64,000 nt of DNA from an uncultured Mollicutes bacterium (GCA_900540175.1 UQFG01000004.1:49335-113334), one strand, 5' to 3'. Numbered from the stretch's first letter, positions 25,588-35,781 are shown. Numbers and translations are program-made. The notes: generated from the letters alone by a model not told the origin.

Positions 25588-28500
25588 GTGCAGAATTATG
25601 GCAAATGTATGTTTAAAAAATTTGTTTTGGTTTGTTCTTTGTTTTTGCTTTGTGCCGGATTGTTGACGGTTGCATCTTGTAAAGACGAAACAAAAGGCAA
25701 TGACGAAGTAATCTTGACTTTTGTTACAAACGGCGGGCAAGAATTAGAAGCAATGAAAGGCAAACCGGGAGAGGCTTTACAGTTGCCGATCCCAGTTTTT
25801 GATGGGTATTCTTTTGCTTACTGGGCAAAAGATGAGTTACTTGAAAATAAGTTTGAAAGTTCGGTCTTTCCCGAAGAAAATATGACACTTTATGCAAAGT
25901 GGCTCGCCAATTATCGCGAACTTACGGTTGTTTATCATAACGGACTTCCGTCATTAAAGAAAAAGGTTATTGAAACAACCGCTGTTTCTTTGGAAAATCC
26001 GACTCTGGAAGGGTGCCGTTTTGCAGGGTGGTATACCGATGAACCTTTAACGCTTGCTTTTAACGGTACCATGCCCAAATCCGATTTAACGGTTTATGCG
26101 AAATGGGAAAAAGAAGAAGATACGGCTTTCGTTTCTCCGAAAGGAAACCCGCAGGCAAGCGGAAGTTGGTTTGATCCGCTTGATTTCGATACGGCCTTGG
26201 CTAGAATGAAACGCGGTGCTCAAAATCAACTTCATCAATTGTATTTACAAAGCGGTACGTATGAATTTTCAACCAGAAAGATCGTGGATACGGATATGAG
26301 CGGTACGGTTGACTCGTATCAAATCATTGCCGGTGTGGATGGAGATTCGTTACCGATTTTCGATTACAGCCAACAAGAATACGGCCAAAGAGGATTCGAT
26401 ATCCGGGCGGATTACGTTCATTTATCGAATTTGATCGTGGAACGGGCCGGTGCCTATGGAATTTATGTCGGCGGTTCTCACAATATTGTTGAAAATTGCG
26501 TTACGAGATACAACCGAAATACGGGACTTGGAATTGCCAGATGGGATGATAGTCAAAACACGTTGGATAAATATCCTTCCGATAACTTGATCTTAAAATG
26601 TACTTCCCACGACAATTTCGATTATAACAATGGCGGCGAAGATGCCGATGGATTTTCCGCCAAACTGACGGTCGGTCATAACAATATTTTCGATTCGTGT
26701 ATTGCTTTTGCAAACAGCGACGACGGATGGGATTTGTATTCGAAATCTTCCAGCGGAAATACGGGTGTGACCAAAATCATCAACTGCATCGCTTTCAGAA
26801 ACGGCTTTTTGTCCGATATCGGCGATGAGAACAATACTTCGTCGTACAATAACGGTCGAACCAGAGACGGCGACGGAAACGGATTTAAATTAGGTGGCGA
26901 GGTTATGTACACCAATGCTTATTTGGAAAACTGTATCTCGTTTGAAAACGGCGCACACGGTTATACCGATAATTCCAATCCGGGAATTTTGAATTTGAAA
27001 AACTGTACGGCTTACAATAACGGTTTGTTTGAAGCCGGAAGATATCAAAATTTCAATTTGGCCCGGACGACCGACAGTTTAAATGTTTATGACGGTTTAC
27101 TGTCGATCGCAACAAGCAATTACAGCCAGAGTTGTGCCGATGAATTCAGAGGACCGATTTCCAATTCATTGGTATTGCACACGGCAGATCAAAAATTGCA
27201 ATATTATGCAATTTTGGATGTTATAAACGGAAATTCTAGAATCGAAGAATTATCGGGAATGCCGGTTACCGTGAATGCCGCCGATGTTTTTGAAAAAACA
27301 GACGTCCGTGCTTTTTATGTTCAAACGGTTGCATCAGCCGACGAAGTACACAAAGTACTCCGCAATCAAGACGGGTCTATCAATTTGGGCAGTTATTTAA
27401 AAATCAACGATGGTGCGTTGCAAAATCTCCAGTTGGATTTTATCGGCGGTCGTTTGGCAATGGATTCTTGGGAAGAATATCGTCATCATGAAAGTCTTGC
27501 CATTCCGCAAGGGGCTACGGCCGATACCGTTGTTGCTTATCAAATCTACAATCAGTTGTTTGTTATGTGTAATGAAGAAGCGGTTTATGAAGATCTGGAT
27601 TTGTATAAAACCATTTTAGGGCATCCGATTCATTGGACATCCAGTCATCCGGATATAGTCACCGTTGATTTGGAAAACCCAAATCCGAAAGACGCTTCTA
27701 AAGGAACCGATACGTACTATTGGGGAATTGTCAAAAATCCGTCTTCGGATCAGCAGGTAACTTTAACGGCAACCATATCTATCGGCGATGTTGAATTGCA
27801 AAAAGAGTTCAAACTGCTGATCAAGGCATTAAAGCCGATGATCGGGGATATTGAGATTACCTATCCGGATGTGATTTTACAAGGGGAACCGTTTGATCCG
27901 GTTATGACGGTGTACGATTTAAACGGCCGGTCGGATGATCAGGTGATTTCTTCGGAAAACTTGGTGGTTACAACGCGTATTTTCTATGAGATTTACGGTC
28001 AGCAAATCGAAATAGAAGAATTGAATACTGAAATTCCGGGTACGTACAAAATCGAATACTCTGTTGCGTTAAAAGATTCGGATCAAATGAAGACCGAAAC
28101 CATTGTTTTGGATGTCGTGAATATTGCTTCTCCGGTTGAGATCGAAGAAGTTACGGCATTGGCTTCAGGAGGAGCAAGCGTGCGTGTTAAAGTAAATTGG
28201 GCAACGGGTAAAATCTTTGCGATTGCGGTTGCAAAAGGAAGTCCCGCTCCTACGGCGCTTGATGTGATCACGGCAAACGATTACCAAGTCGGCGATATTT
28301 CAGTCGAAGTAAAAGATTTTACTTCTTCGGATATTTCTTCTTTGGAATTTACAATCGGATTTGCCAATGCGGCTTACGGAGATTATACTTACTATCTTGT
28401 TGTTCAAAATGAAAACGGTCTTTCGGAAGTGGCCAGTGTGGATGCCGTTGCACCTACTTACATCTCGACGGCTCAAGAATTATACGATGTTTTGCATCGA

Positions 28501-29466
28501 GATGTTTTGAATACCGAATATATCGTATTATCCAATGATATTGATTTAAAAGATGTAACGTGGGATATGGCCGAGGTAACTTTTGCCGGTATCTTTGACG
28601 GTGCGGGATATACCATTTCCAATCTGACGATTCAGTATGACGGCGTTACTTATGCCGGTTTGTTCTATGAAACAAACGGTGCTTTGATTCAAAACGTAAC
28701 GTTAAAAGAAGTTCAAATTCAAGCAGACAACTCAACCGGTGCGGCTGCGTTGATCGGTAAAGCCAGCGCAACCAATGTTTCCAATGTCAAAATAAGAAAT
28801 GTCCGTGTTTCCGGCGTTGAAAGCATCGGCGGATTGATCGGTCAAACTTCCAGCGGAAATGTGACATTGAAACAAGTCAGCGTAATCAACGAATCTTCTT
28901 ATTTGATTTCCGCCTCCAAACGTTATGCCGGCGGTCTGGTCGGATGCTTTATGGGTGGACCGTCCGATGATTCATACAATGAAATCATCATCGAAAATGC
29001 CGAAGTCGTTGCCAATGTCGAGTGCGGTAAGAGCGGTTATGTCGGCGGTTTCGTCGGTCGTGTCAAAGGAAACGAAGCAAGATATTTGAAAATCGAAAAA
29101 GCCGTTTACGAAGGCACCTTAACAGGAAAATATGCCGGAACGACGACCGGCGGTTCGGACAAGAACGTGCTGGGTTGCCGAATGGAATTCAATCATATCG
29201 TATCGTTTGCTAAGATTGCCACCGATAATAAAGACAATGGCGTTATGAACGGAAGATTGCAATCCAATACGATTCAAGGGGTTACCACTACCAATACTTC
29301 TTGGGTTGAACTTTCTTCGGGCGCTAACGCAAAACCGAAAAACGTAAAAGCGGATGCCAATCAAGTGGTTCAGGAAGAAACCTTGGATCGCGCTTTCTAT
29401 CAGGCATTTGATTTGACGGATTGTTGGTCGTTTAATGAAGAAACGGCTCGTATTACGTTAAAGTAA
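25588..29466 (+). CDS. Multidomain pectate lyase (PL9-like) surface lipoprotein
   Basis: The 1292-residue protein has a lipoprotein signal (LLCAGLLTVASC, lipobox Cys at residue 31). Two Listeria-Bacteroides repeat (Flg_new) domains follow (about 40-105 and 110-175, each ending LYAKW or VYAKW). Next is a PL9-type beta-helix lyase with the calcium Asps in DADGFSAKL (Asp354) and SDDGWD (Asp378, 379, 382) and the catalytic Lys in GNGFKLGG (Lys434). After that come an atrophied bacterial Ig-like domain, further Ig-like modules, and a C-terminal GLUG-like beta-helix (about 960-1200). The GTG at 25588 is the first start after an in-frame TAA, 14 nt from AAGGAGG; ATG 25609 is alternative. Confidence 0.88.
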   Translation: MQNYGKCMFKKFVLVCSLFLLCAGLLTVASCKDETKGNDEVILTFVTNGGQELEAMKGKPGEALQLPIPVFDGYSFAYWAKDELLENKFESSVFPEENMTLYAKWLANYRELTVVYHNGLPSLKKKVIETTAVSLENPTLEGCRFAGWYTDEPLTLAFNGTMPKSDLTVYAKWEKEEDTAFVSPKGNPQASGSWFDPLDFDTALARMKRGAQNQLHQLYLQSGTYEFSTRKIVDTDMSGTVDSYQIIAGVDGDSLPIFDYSQQEYGQRGFDIRADYVHLSNLIVERAGAYGIYVGGSHNIVENCVTRYNRNTGLGIARWDDSQNTLDKYPSDNLILKCTSHDNFDYNNGGEDADGFSAKLTVGHNNIFDSCIAFANSDDGWDLYSKSSSGNTGVTKIINCIAFRNGFLSDIGDENNTSSYNNGRTRDGDGNGFKLGGEVMYTNAYLENCISFENGAHGYTDNSNPGILNLKNCTAYNNGLFEAGRYQNFNLARTTDSLNVYDGLLSIATSNYSQSCADEFRGPISNSLVLHTADQKLQYYAILDVINGNSRIEELSGMPVTVNAADVFEKTDVRAFYVQTVASADEVHKVLRNQDGSINLGSYLKINDGALQNLQLDFIGGRLAMDSWEEYRHHESLAIPQGATADTVVAYQIYNQLFVMCNEEAVYEDLDLYKTILGHPIHWTSSHPDIVTVDLENPNPKDASKGTDTYYWGIVKNPSSDQQVTLTATISIGDVELQKEFKLLIKALKPMIGDIEITYPDVILQGEPFDPVMTVYDLNGRSDDQVISSENLVVTTRIFYEIYGQQIEIEELNTEIPGTYKIEYSVALKDSDQMKTETIVLDVVNIASPVEIEEVTALASGGASVRVKVNWATGKIFAIAVAKGSPAPTALDVITANDYQVGDISVEVKDFTSSDISSLEFTIGFANAAYGDYTYYLVVQNENGLSEVASVDAVAPTYISTAQELYDVLHRDVLNTEYIVLSNDIDLKDVTWDMAEVTFAGIFDGAGYTISNLTIQYDGVTYAGLFYETNGALIQNVTLKEVQIQADNSTGAAALIGKASATNVSNVKIRNVRVSGVESIGGLIGQTSSGNVTLKQVSVINESSYLISASKRYAGGLVGCFMGGPSDDSYNEIIIENAEVVANVECGKSGYVGGFVGRVKGNEARYLKIEKAVYEGTLTGKYAGTTTGGSDKNVLGCRMEFNHIVSFAKIATDNKDNGVMNGRLQSNTIQGVTTTNTSWVELSSGANAKPKNVKADANQVVQEETLDRAFYQAFDLTDCWSFNEETARITLK

Positions 29467-29473
29467 ACAGAGG

Positions 29474-29508
29474 AAGGATAAAATCGTCGATTTTATCCTT
29501 TTTCTTTT
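29474..29508 (+). terminator. Intrinsic terminator of the PL9 gene
   Basis: AAGGATAAAATC (29474-29485) pairs perfectly with GATTTTATCCTT (29489-29500), followed by a T-rich tail. Confidence 0.85.
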
Positions 29509-29597
29509 GAATATAAATTGATTCTGTTTGGTTGAAAACAACTTTGCGTCTAATGAGAAAACTTCCAGCGGAAAGACGCTTTCTTGAACTTAAATTA

Positions 29598-29626
29598 TTT
29601 GAAAAAAAGAAAATTATAAGTATAAT
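29598..29626 (+). promoter_or_regulatory. Promoter of the AraC-family regulator
   Basis: TTTGAA (29598-29603), 17-nt spacer, TATAAT (29621-29626). Confidence 0.6.
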
Positions 29627-29655
29627 ATAATTATCTTAAAACGATGGGAGGTATG

Positions 29656-30504
29656 ATGGCAATTGATGGATTATCCAAAAATTTGATGGAAGTAAAGCCC
29701 CATGGTACTCGTCAATTTCCTTTTGCCGCCTATGAAGAAATTTTTTTAGATGGAAGTCGGAATTTTTTCAAAGCGCACTGGCACACCGAATACGAAATCG
29801 ATTACGTTGTCGAGGGCAAAATTTGCGTTTGTGTGGACCATCAAACGTTTGTCCTTCATAAAGGAGAAGCGATTTTTATTAATTCCAATCAAATTCATTC
29901 TTTGAAAACAGATGAGAAACAAGCAAAAATTTACGCATTTGTTTTTTCGCCCAAATTGTTTTTCAGTTCGGAAGAATCCGTTTTTTCCAAATATTTGGAA
30001 CGATTGGTTTTGCCTACTTACCGTTTGACCGGTCCTTTGGATTTTGATTTACTGTATCACACCTTTAAAAATGCCAAAGCGAATTACGAATGGCAGATTT
30101 TGGCCTGTCTGGTTCCGCTTTTTTTAGAGATTTTCGAAGGGCATCCTTACATACCTGTCAATCAGGAACCGAATAAAGATATCGTCTTGGTTAAAAAAAT
30201 CATGATTTATTTAGAGGAGCATTTTCAGGATAAAATCACACTTTCAAAGGTTTCAAAAGAAGTCGGTGTCTGTAAAACCGAAATCTGCCGGATTTTTAAA
30301 GAACAAACCACTTTTACCATTATGGATTTTTTAAATGAAGTCCGCATTGAAAAAAGTCTGTATTTATTGAAACAGGGAGAAATGACGATTACGGAAATCG
30401 CACAGAGTGTCGGATTTAATGCATCTAGTTATTATGCGCAAGTTTTTAAAAAAATGATCGGCGTTTCTCCTAAGACATATCTTTTTAAACAGAAAAACAT
30501 CTAA
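29656..30504 (+). CDS. AraC-family transcriptional regulator
   Basis: The 282-residue protein has an N-terminal cupin sensor (HWHTEYEIDYVVEGKI, then HKGEAIFINSNQIHSL) and a C-terminal double helix-turn-helix of about 100 residues (LSKVSKEVGVCKTEICRIFK and EIAQSVGFNASSYYAQVFKK, with SPKTYLF). Cupin-AraC regulators of this type usually respond to sugars and activate adjacent carbohydrate genes, so control of the GH28/PL9 block is a reasonable inference. Several ATGs cluster at the start; 29656 has the best distance to GGGAGG (29646-29651). Confidence 0.85.
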   Translation: MAIDGLSKNLMEVKPHGTRQFPFAAYEEIFLDGSRNFFKAHWHTEYEIDYVVEGKICVCVDHQTFVLHKGEAIFINSNQIHSLKTDEKQAKIYAFVFSPKLFFSSEESVFSKYLERLVLPTYRLTGPLDFDLLYHTFKNAKANYEWQILACLVPLFLEIFEGHPYIPVNQEPNKDIVLVKKIMIYLEEHFQDKITLSKVSKEVGVCKTEICRIFKEQTTFTIMDFLNEVRIEKSLYLLKQGEMTITEIAQSVGFNASSYYAQVFKKMIGVSPKTYLFKQKNI

Positions 30505-30571
30505 AAAACAGTAAAAACAGCCTATTTTTCTTCTTTTTTGCTATAATAGAAATAGAGTAGGAGGAACAAAT

Positions 30572-31495
30572 ATGAGTAGTTTTAAAGATATGAGAATCGT
30601 AGATAATTTTTATCAGACATCTAGTTTTTTTCCGATGCCCACAACCTTGATCGGAACTTTGTCGGAAGATGGTAAAACCACCAGTTTCGGAGCTTATTCG
30701 TTGGTTCAGCCGTACTATATTGCCGGTAAAGATTATTATGCTATGCTGTTGTGCTGCCGAAATTCTTCGAATACGTGCAAAGGAATTTTAAGGCACGGGA
30801 AATGTACGATCAATTTCATTCCCGATCGAAAAAAATACTTTAAAGAAGCTGTTCGACTGGGATTTCCGGGCGATACGCCGGAAGAAAAGATGAAAGATTG
30901 CCTTTTTACGTTAGAAGAAGGTTTGATGAAAGAAAGCCATCCCGATCAAATGTTTCCCAAAGTGATTCGGGAAAGTTTTCAAGTTTTCGAATGCAGTTGG
31001 GTTAAAGAACTGGACAATGCGATGCATGATGTCGTACAGGAAGAATATGCTCCGCCGTATCATCAATTCAATGGAATCACTTCGCAGTATGGGGCTCATT
31101 TTATTTTGAAAATCGATAAGATTTTAATGAAACCGGCATATTATGATGCCATTATCAACGGGGTCAAAGCTTCGTCTTTTCCGAAAATCCCGGTCGATTA
31201 CGGGTATAGAGACAGTAAATATTTTTGGTATGTCGGACATACAAGACCGAAAAAAGAACCGATCCCCGATAAAGAAGTCGATATGGAATCCGTTCGATAT
31301 GCGGCCAATCGAGCAGATGATGTTGTTAAATTCAGCGACGAAGCCTGCCAGATGCTTGTCAAAGTACCGCGCGTTTTCTTATCGATGGTTTTAAAAGGTT
31401 GTGTCAAATGGGCTAAAGAAAATAATGTGACGTTGATCGAAAAGGAACATATGGCGATTATCAACGACAAACGGGCAAAGGAAAAGAAAAAATAA
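30572..31495 (+). CDS. Flavin reductase-like FMN-binding protein with PCP_red-like tail
   Basis: The 307-residue protein opens with a flavin-reductase (FMN-binding split-barrel) domain: FFPMPTTLIGTLSEDGKTTS, then LLCCRNSSNTCKGI and FIPDRK. The C-terminal 70 residues (VVKFSDEACQMLVKVPRVFL, KWAKENNVTLIEKEHMAIIN) resemble the small PCP_red domain first noted in protochlorophyllide reductase subunits. Such fusions are found in anaerobes without known substrates. AGGAGGAAC precedes the ATG and TATAAT lies at 30542-30547. It probably uses FMN in the cytoplasm. Confidence 0.75.
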   Translation: MSSFKDMRIVDNFYQTSSFFPMPTTLIGTLSEDGKTTSFGAYSLVQPYYIAGKDYYAMLLCCRNSSNTCKGILRHGKCTINFIPDRKKYFKEAVRLGFPGDTPEEKMKDCLFTLEEGLMKESHPDQMFPKVIRESFQVFECSWVKELDNAMHDVVQEEYAPPYHQFNGITSQYGAHFILKIDKILMKPAYYDAIINGVKASSFPKIPVDYGYRDSKYFWYVGHTRPKKEPIPDKEVDMESVRYAANRADDVVKFSDEACQMLVKVPRVFLSMVLKGCVKWAKENNVTLIEKEHMAIINDKRAKEKKK

Positions 31496-31498
31496 AAG

Positions 31499-31539
31499 AA
31501 AAAACGGCCGATTCTTATGCGGAAAGAAGGCCGTTTTTT
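31499..31539. terminator. Bidirectional terminator
   Basis: AAAAAACGGCC (31499-31509) pairs with GGCCGTTTTTT (31529-31539), between two convergent genes. Confidence 0.85.
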
Positions 31540-31541
31540 CT

Positions 31542-32633
31542 TTATCGGAAACGGAATTCCAAAAAGGCTGGGTTGTGATCGGAATAAGCGAAATCCGTTT
31601 GAATGTTTTTCGATTCAATGACTTCAATATTGTCGGATACGATGAATCCGTCCACCACGACGGTATAGGTTTTATCTTTTTCATATACGACATCGGCGCC
31701 CCGACAGGTCGGAACTTCTTTGGTTGTTGCAAACTGATAGCCGTTGGGTAAGTCGCTGTTGCTTAAAAACGAAAGCCAGTCCGGTTGTTGTTGATTGGTT
31801 TTAAATGCAGAAGCACTGTCGGCAATATCGTGATTGAAATCCCCGCCGACGATAACGTAATTTCCTTTTTCCTGTTCGTCTTCTAAGATCGTGTTCAATA
31901 GGTTTATTTGTTGTTTTCGATAAACGCCGCCTTTGTCATAGGCCGATAAATGAACATTGATCAAAACCAGTTCTTTTTCCTCTATTTTCAAGCGGAGAAT
32001 ATGGATGCAACGATCCAAATCGAACAATTTATTGAGCCAATGCGTGGAAATCGGAAGGCTCCTTCTAAGAGAAGAAGAAACTTGATAACGTGATAAACTC
32101 ATCATTCCGCTATCGACACGGCCGTGAGGATCGTTTAAAGGATACATTAAAAATTCGGAATGAAAATTGCTGATGAAACTGAATCCGTATGAATCAAAAG
32201 CGCTTGTTATGAGGTTTTTTTGGTTGGCGTGATGGGAACGGGTGGAATTGCGATCGACTTCCTGTAAGAAGATAAAATCGGGATTGACTTGTTTTAAAAC
32301 GTCGATGCTGCCGGTTGTGTTGGTTTCAACTTCCGATTTGCTTCGCGCTTTTCCGTACTTTCCTTTTGTTTTTTCACCTGAAAGCATTTTTCCTTCATCC
32401 ATGAAAAAAGTAAAATCGGGACTGTAGGCACCGAATCCGAGGTTGTAAGTGATGATCGAATACGTTTGATCCTTTTGCAGTTGATCGGTGGGATTTTGTT
32501 CGACTTCCAGTGGAAGAAAATCACTGATTCGATCGTAAGTGGCTTCCAAATAAATGGCATATCCCCCTACTGTTAAAACGACGATTCCGATCAAAATCAA
32601 GACGACGAGTAAAATTTTTTTGACTATTTTCAT
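31542..32633 (-). CDS. Membrane-anchored endonuclease/exonuclease/phosphatase-family hydrolase
   Basis: The 363-residue protein has an N-terminal membrane anchor (about 5-26, IVKKILLVVLILIGIVVLTV) followed by an EEP domain. Motifs are ITYNLGFGAY, FIFLQEVDRNSTRSHHANQ with the metal-binding Glu, IVGGDFNHDI and YSDHNPAFLEFRF at the end, giving the catalytic Asp/His set. It is probably exported and acts on a phosphoester such as a phospholipid, sphingolipid head group or nucleotide; the family does not tell which. The start at 32633 follows AGAGGT. The 370 nt upstream (32652-33020) hold no gene, only an A/T-rich palindrome near 32703 and a TATAAT at 32972-32977 for xylA. Confidence 0.82.
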   Translation of the reverse strand: MKIVKKILLVVLILIGIVVLTVGGYAIYLEATYDRISDFLPLEVEQNPTDQLQKDQTYSIITYNLGFGAYSPDFTFFMDEGKMLSGEKTKGKYGKARSKSEVETNTTGSIDVLKQVNPDFIFLQEVDRNSTRSHHANQKNLITSAFDSYGFSFISNFHSEFLMYPLNDPHGRVDSGMMSLSRYQVSSSLRRSLPISTHWLNKLFDLDRCIHILRLKIEEKELVLINVHLSAYDKGGVYRKQQINLLNTILEDEQEKGNYVIVGGDFNHDIADSASAFKTNQQQPDWLSFLSNSDLPNGYQFATTKEVPTCRGADVVYEKDKTYTVVVDGFIVSDNIEVIESKNIQTDFAYSDHNPAFLEFRFR

Positions 32634-33020
32634 AAAACGACCTCTTTCCATTATACCGTATCTCTTTTTTTAGTATAACACAATTTCAGGCAGTTAAAGA
32701 TAACTTTTTATAAAAAGAATTTGATGGTTTGATCTAAAAAGCGTGTGTTGTAATACTTTTTCGATTGGCTATATGATAGATCTGCCTTTTCGCCCCCATA
32801 TGTCTTTTGGAACCGTACTGGTTGGCCTTATGCGATCATGAAAAACTAAAGATGTAAAACGAAAATGGAAGATACGCGAAATTTTTTGACTTTCGGTCCG
32901 TTTAAGCATTTTTAAATTTTTGAAACGGCTTCTTAAGCGATTTTCGTCTATGAAATTAATAAATAATGGTGTATAATAAGAATTGAAGAAAACAAAAGAA
33001 AAAAGAATAAGGAGAAGAAG

Positions 33021-34334
33021 ATGAGCGAGTTATTTAAAGATATTCCTGTAGTTACCTACGAAGGCAAAGAAAGTAAGAATCCCTTGGCTTTTAAATTCTA
33101 CAATAAAGACCAAGTGGTGTTGGGAAAGAAGATGAGCGAACATCTTCCGTTTGCGCTTTCTTGGTGGCATACGCTGAATGCCAGCGGAGTAGATATGTTC
33201 GGAAGCGCAACGATCGATAAAACTTTCGGTATCCAAGATCCGCTTGAACGGGCCAAGAAAAAAGTGGATGCCGGAATCGAATTGATGCAAAAATTAGGAA
33301 TTCAGTACTACTGTTTCCATGATGTGGATTTGGTTGAAGAAGCCGATGATATCAATGAAATGAACCGTCGGTTGGATGAGATTTCCGATTATATTTTGGC
33401 TAAGACCAAAGGAACGCAGATTCGCTGTTTATGGGGAACTGCCAATATGTTTTCCAATCCGCGTTTTATGAATGGGGCCGGTTCGACCAACGATGCGAAT
33501 GTTTACTGTTTTGCGGCTGCTCAGATCAAAAAAGCATTGGATATAACGGTGAAACTAGGTGGCAAAGGTTACGTTTTTTGGGGTGGCCGAGAAGGTTATG
33601 AAACGCTACTGAATACCGATATGGAATTGGAACTCAACAATATTGCCCGCTTGATGCATATGGCTGTTGATTATGGTCGAAAAATCGGTTTTAAAGGCGA
33701 TTTTTACATTGAACCGAAACCGAAAGAACCGATGAAACATCAATACGATTTCGATGCGGCAACGGCGATCGGTTTTTTGAAAAAGTACGGATTGGATCAA
33801 GATTTCAAACTCAACATTGAAGCCAATCATGCCACGTTGGCCGGTCATACGTTCCAACATGATTTAAGAGTGTCCAGAATCAATCATATGTTGGGATCGA
33901 TTGATGCCAATCAAGGTGATATGCTTTTGGGATGGGATACGGATGAGTTTCCGTTTGATGTTTATACGGCTACGATGTGCATGTATGAAGTTCTTCAAAA
34001 CGGCGGCTTGACGGGCGGATTTAATTTCGATGCGAAAACCAGACGGCCGAGCAATACGTTTGAAGATGTGGTTGAAGCCTACATTTTGGGCATGGATACC
34101 TTTGCACTCGGTCTTTTGAAAGCGGCGGCATTGATAGAAGACGGACGGCTTGAGGAATTTGTTCAATCAAGATATGCGTCTTTTAAGGAAGGAATCGGCG
34201 CGAAAATTGTAAGCGGAACGACGACGCTTGAAGAACTTGCGGATGTTGCTTGTCAAATGAAGCGGATTGCCACACCATCTAGCGGCAAACAAGAACGTTT
34301 GGAATCGATTGTCAATCAAATTCTATTTCAATAA
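33021..34334 (+). CDS. xylA: Xylose isomerase
   Basis: Interconverts xylose and xylulose (and glucose/fructose weakly). The 437-residue class II protein contains [27 protein letters not shown] with the catalytic His and Asp, VFWGGREGY with the metal-site Glu region, [32 protein letters not shown] and GSIDANQGD with the remaining metal ligands. AAGGAG precedes the ATG. No xylB, xylose transporter or XylR is present nearby, so it may serve pentoses released by the neighbouring polysaccharide block. It ends at a bidirectional terminator shared with pfp. Confidence 0.96.
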   Translation: MSELFKDIPVVTYEGKESKNPLAFKFYNKDQVVLGKKMSEHLPFALSWWHTLNASGVDMFGSATIDKTFGIQDPLERAKKKVDAGIELMQKLGIQYYCFHDVDLVEEADDINEMNRRLDEISDYILAKTKGTQIRCLWGTANMFSNPRFMNGAGSTNDANVYCFAAAQIKKALDITVKLGGKGYVFWGGREGYETLLNTDMELELNNIARLMHMAVDYGRKIGFKGDFYIEPKPKEPMKHQYDFDAATAIGFLKKYGLDQDFKLNIEANHATLAGHTFQHDLRVSRINHMLGSIDANQGDMLLGWDTDEFPFDVYTATMCMYEVLQNGGLTGGFNFDAKTRRPSNTFEDVVEAYILGMDTFALGLLKAAALIEDGRLEEFVQSRYASFKEGIGAKIVSGTTTLEELADVACQMKRIATPSSGKQERLESIVNQILFQ

Positions 34335-34336
34335 AT

Positions 34337-34373
34337 AAAAAAAGGTCGGTTGAATTGAACCGATCTTTTTTTA
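34337..34373. terminator. Bidirectional terminator of xylA and the PPi-type PFK
   Basis: AAAAAGGTCGGTT pairs with AACCGATCTTTTT (one wobble), flanked by A and T tracts. Confidence 0.8.
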
Positions 34374-34381
34374 TGGCTGAA

Positions 34382-35635
34382 TTATTTTTTTTCAACGAAG
34401 ACTTTCTTTAATCTCGCAAAACGCGGAAGGCCGTCTTCCAAAGGCGCTTTGGCATCACCTTGAATCAACGGAAGTGCATAAGAAACGTATTCTTCCGATA
34501 ATCCCGTACCGTTGTTGATGATCCATTCCGACGGTACTTTCTTTTCTTGGTTGGCCACTTCATGGAGCGGAATTTTGATGTATTCGCATTCGTATTTTCC
34601 GTTTTCCATATGCCGTTTGAATCCGATCATATAATCGGTAATTCCGCTGACGGCTGCTTTAACGGCTTCTTTTCCGGCTGTATAGGCTTCTTCCACATCG
34701 ACAGCAGAAGCTAAATGTTGTGCACAGCGTTGAAGTAGCGAAAATTCAATCGGACGTACTTTGACACCCAATTCCTGTTTCAATAAATTGGCAAGAACAT
34801 TGGCGGTTCCACCCAGTTGAGAATGACCGAACGAATCTTTTGCCAAATTCTGACTGCCCATTTCGGCAACATAAGTGCCGTCTTTGGTTTTCAGTCCTTC
34901 GGATACGGCAATCAAAACTTTTCCGTGATTCTTTTCATAGACTTCTTTGGCATCTTGAATGAATTTATTAACATCAAACGGAACTTCCGGCAAGTAAATT
35001 AAATCCGGACCGGCGCCTTTGTATTTGGCCAGTGCCGAAGCGGCTGTCAACCAACCGGCATTGCGTCCCATTACTTCCACAACGGCAACCATCGGGGTAT
35101 CATAGACCGTCGCGTCATAGTATAATTCCATGAAAGATGTGGCAACATATTTAGCGGCAGAAGCATATCCCGGACAATGGTCCGTTACCCATAAATCGTT
35201 GTCGATGGTTTTGGGAACACCCATGCAGTAACATTCATAACCGGAATCTTTGAAGAATTTGGATACTTTATTGCAAGTGTCCATTGAGTCGTTGCCTCCG
35301 TTATAAAAGAAATAACGAATGTTGTATTTTTTAAAGACTTCTAACAACCGCTTATATTCCGAGTCGTCGATTTCCAATGGTTTGAGTTTGTAACGAACGG
35401 ATCCGATCATCGAAGAAGGGGTCGTTTTAAGCAATTCCAATTCTTTTGGATCTTCTTGATTGATATCGTAGAATTCTTCATTTAAAATTCCCCGAATTCC
35501 GTGAGCGGCCGCATAAACGCGCGTAATATTGGGTTGTTGCAAGGCTTCTAAAAAAACACCTGCGGCGGATGCATTAATAACTGAAGTAGGCCCTCCCGAT
35601 TGACCTAAAATAGCAGCTCCCTTTAATTGATTCAT
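34382..35635 (-). CDS. Phosphofructokinase, probably pyrophosphate-dependent type
   Basis: Phosphorylates fructose 6-phosphate. The 417-residue protein has GGPTSVINAS, GGNDSMDT (113-120) and PKTIDNDL (141-148). In the family, ATP enzymes carry GGDGT and PGTID, while a Lys in PKTID and an Asp after GG mark PPi users. Hence PPi as donor is inferred, making the step reversible. FSLLQRCAQHLAS contains another substrate-site segment. It is divergent from a second, clearly ATP-type PFK; both promoters sit in the 193-nt gap. AAGGAG precedes its ATG. Confidence 0.85.
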   Translation of the reverse strand: MNQLKGAAILGQSGGPTSVINASAAGVFLEALQQPNITRVYAAAHGIRGILNEEFYDINQEDPKELELLKTTPSSMIGSVRYKLKPLEIDDSEYKRLLEVFKKYNIRYFFYNGGNDSMDTCNKVSKFFKDSGYECYCMGVPKTIDNDLWVTDHCPGYASAAKYVATSFMELYYDATVYDTPMVAVVEVMGRNAGWLTAASALAKYKGAGPDLIYLPEVPFDVNKFIQDAKEVYEKNHGKVLIAVSEGLKTKDGTYVAEMGSQNLAKDSFGHSQLGGTANVLANLLKQELGVKVRPIEFSLLQRCAQHLASAVDVEEAYTAGKEAVKAAVSGITDYMIGFKRHMENGKYECEYIKIPLHEVANQEKKVPSEWIINNGTGLSEEYVSYALPLIQGDAKAPLEDGLPRFARLKKVFVEKK

Positions 35636-35675
35636 TTTTCTTATCTCCTTATGTTTCGTTAAGTTTGTTACTTCA

Positions 35676-35705
35676 ATTCTACTTGAAAAAAAGGGGCCTT
35701 GTCAA
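35676..35705 (-). promoter_or_regulatory. Promoter of the PPi-type PFK
   Basis: On the minus strand: TTGACA (35700-35705), 18-nt spacer, TAGAAT (35676-35681). Confidence 0.65.
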
Positions 35706-35781
35706 GATGATTTCCCATAAATTCGTAAAAATATGAAATCGTTTTACATTCGGTATTAAAACTTTATCGAAAGATAAAATA

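Noticed and set aside
32652..33020. Hidden gene in the 370-nt gap before xylA
   Set aside because: No frame with a ribosome site and plausible composition; only an A/T palindrome near 32703 and a -10-like box for xylA.
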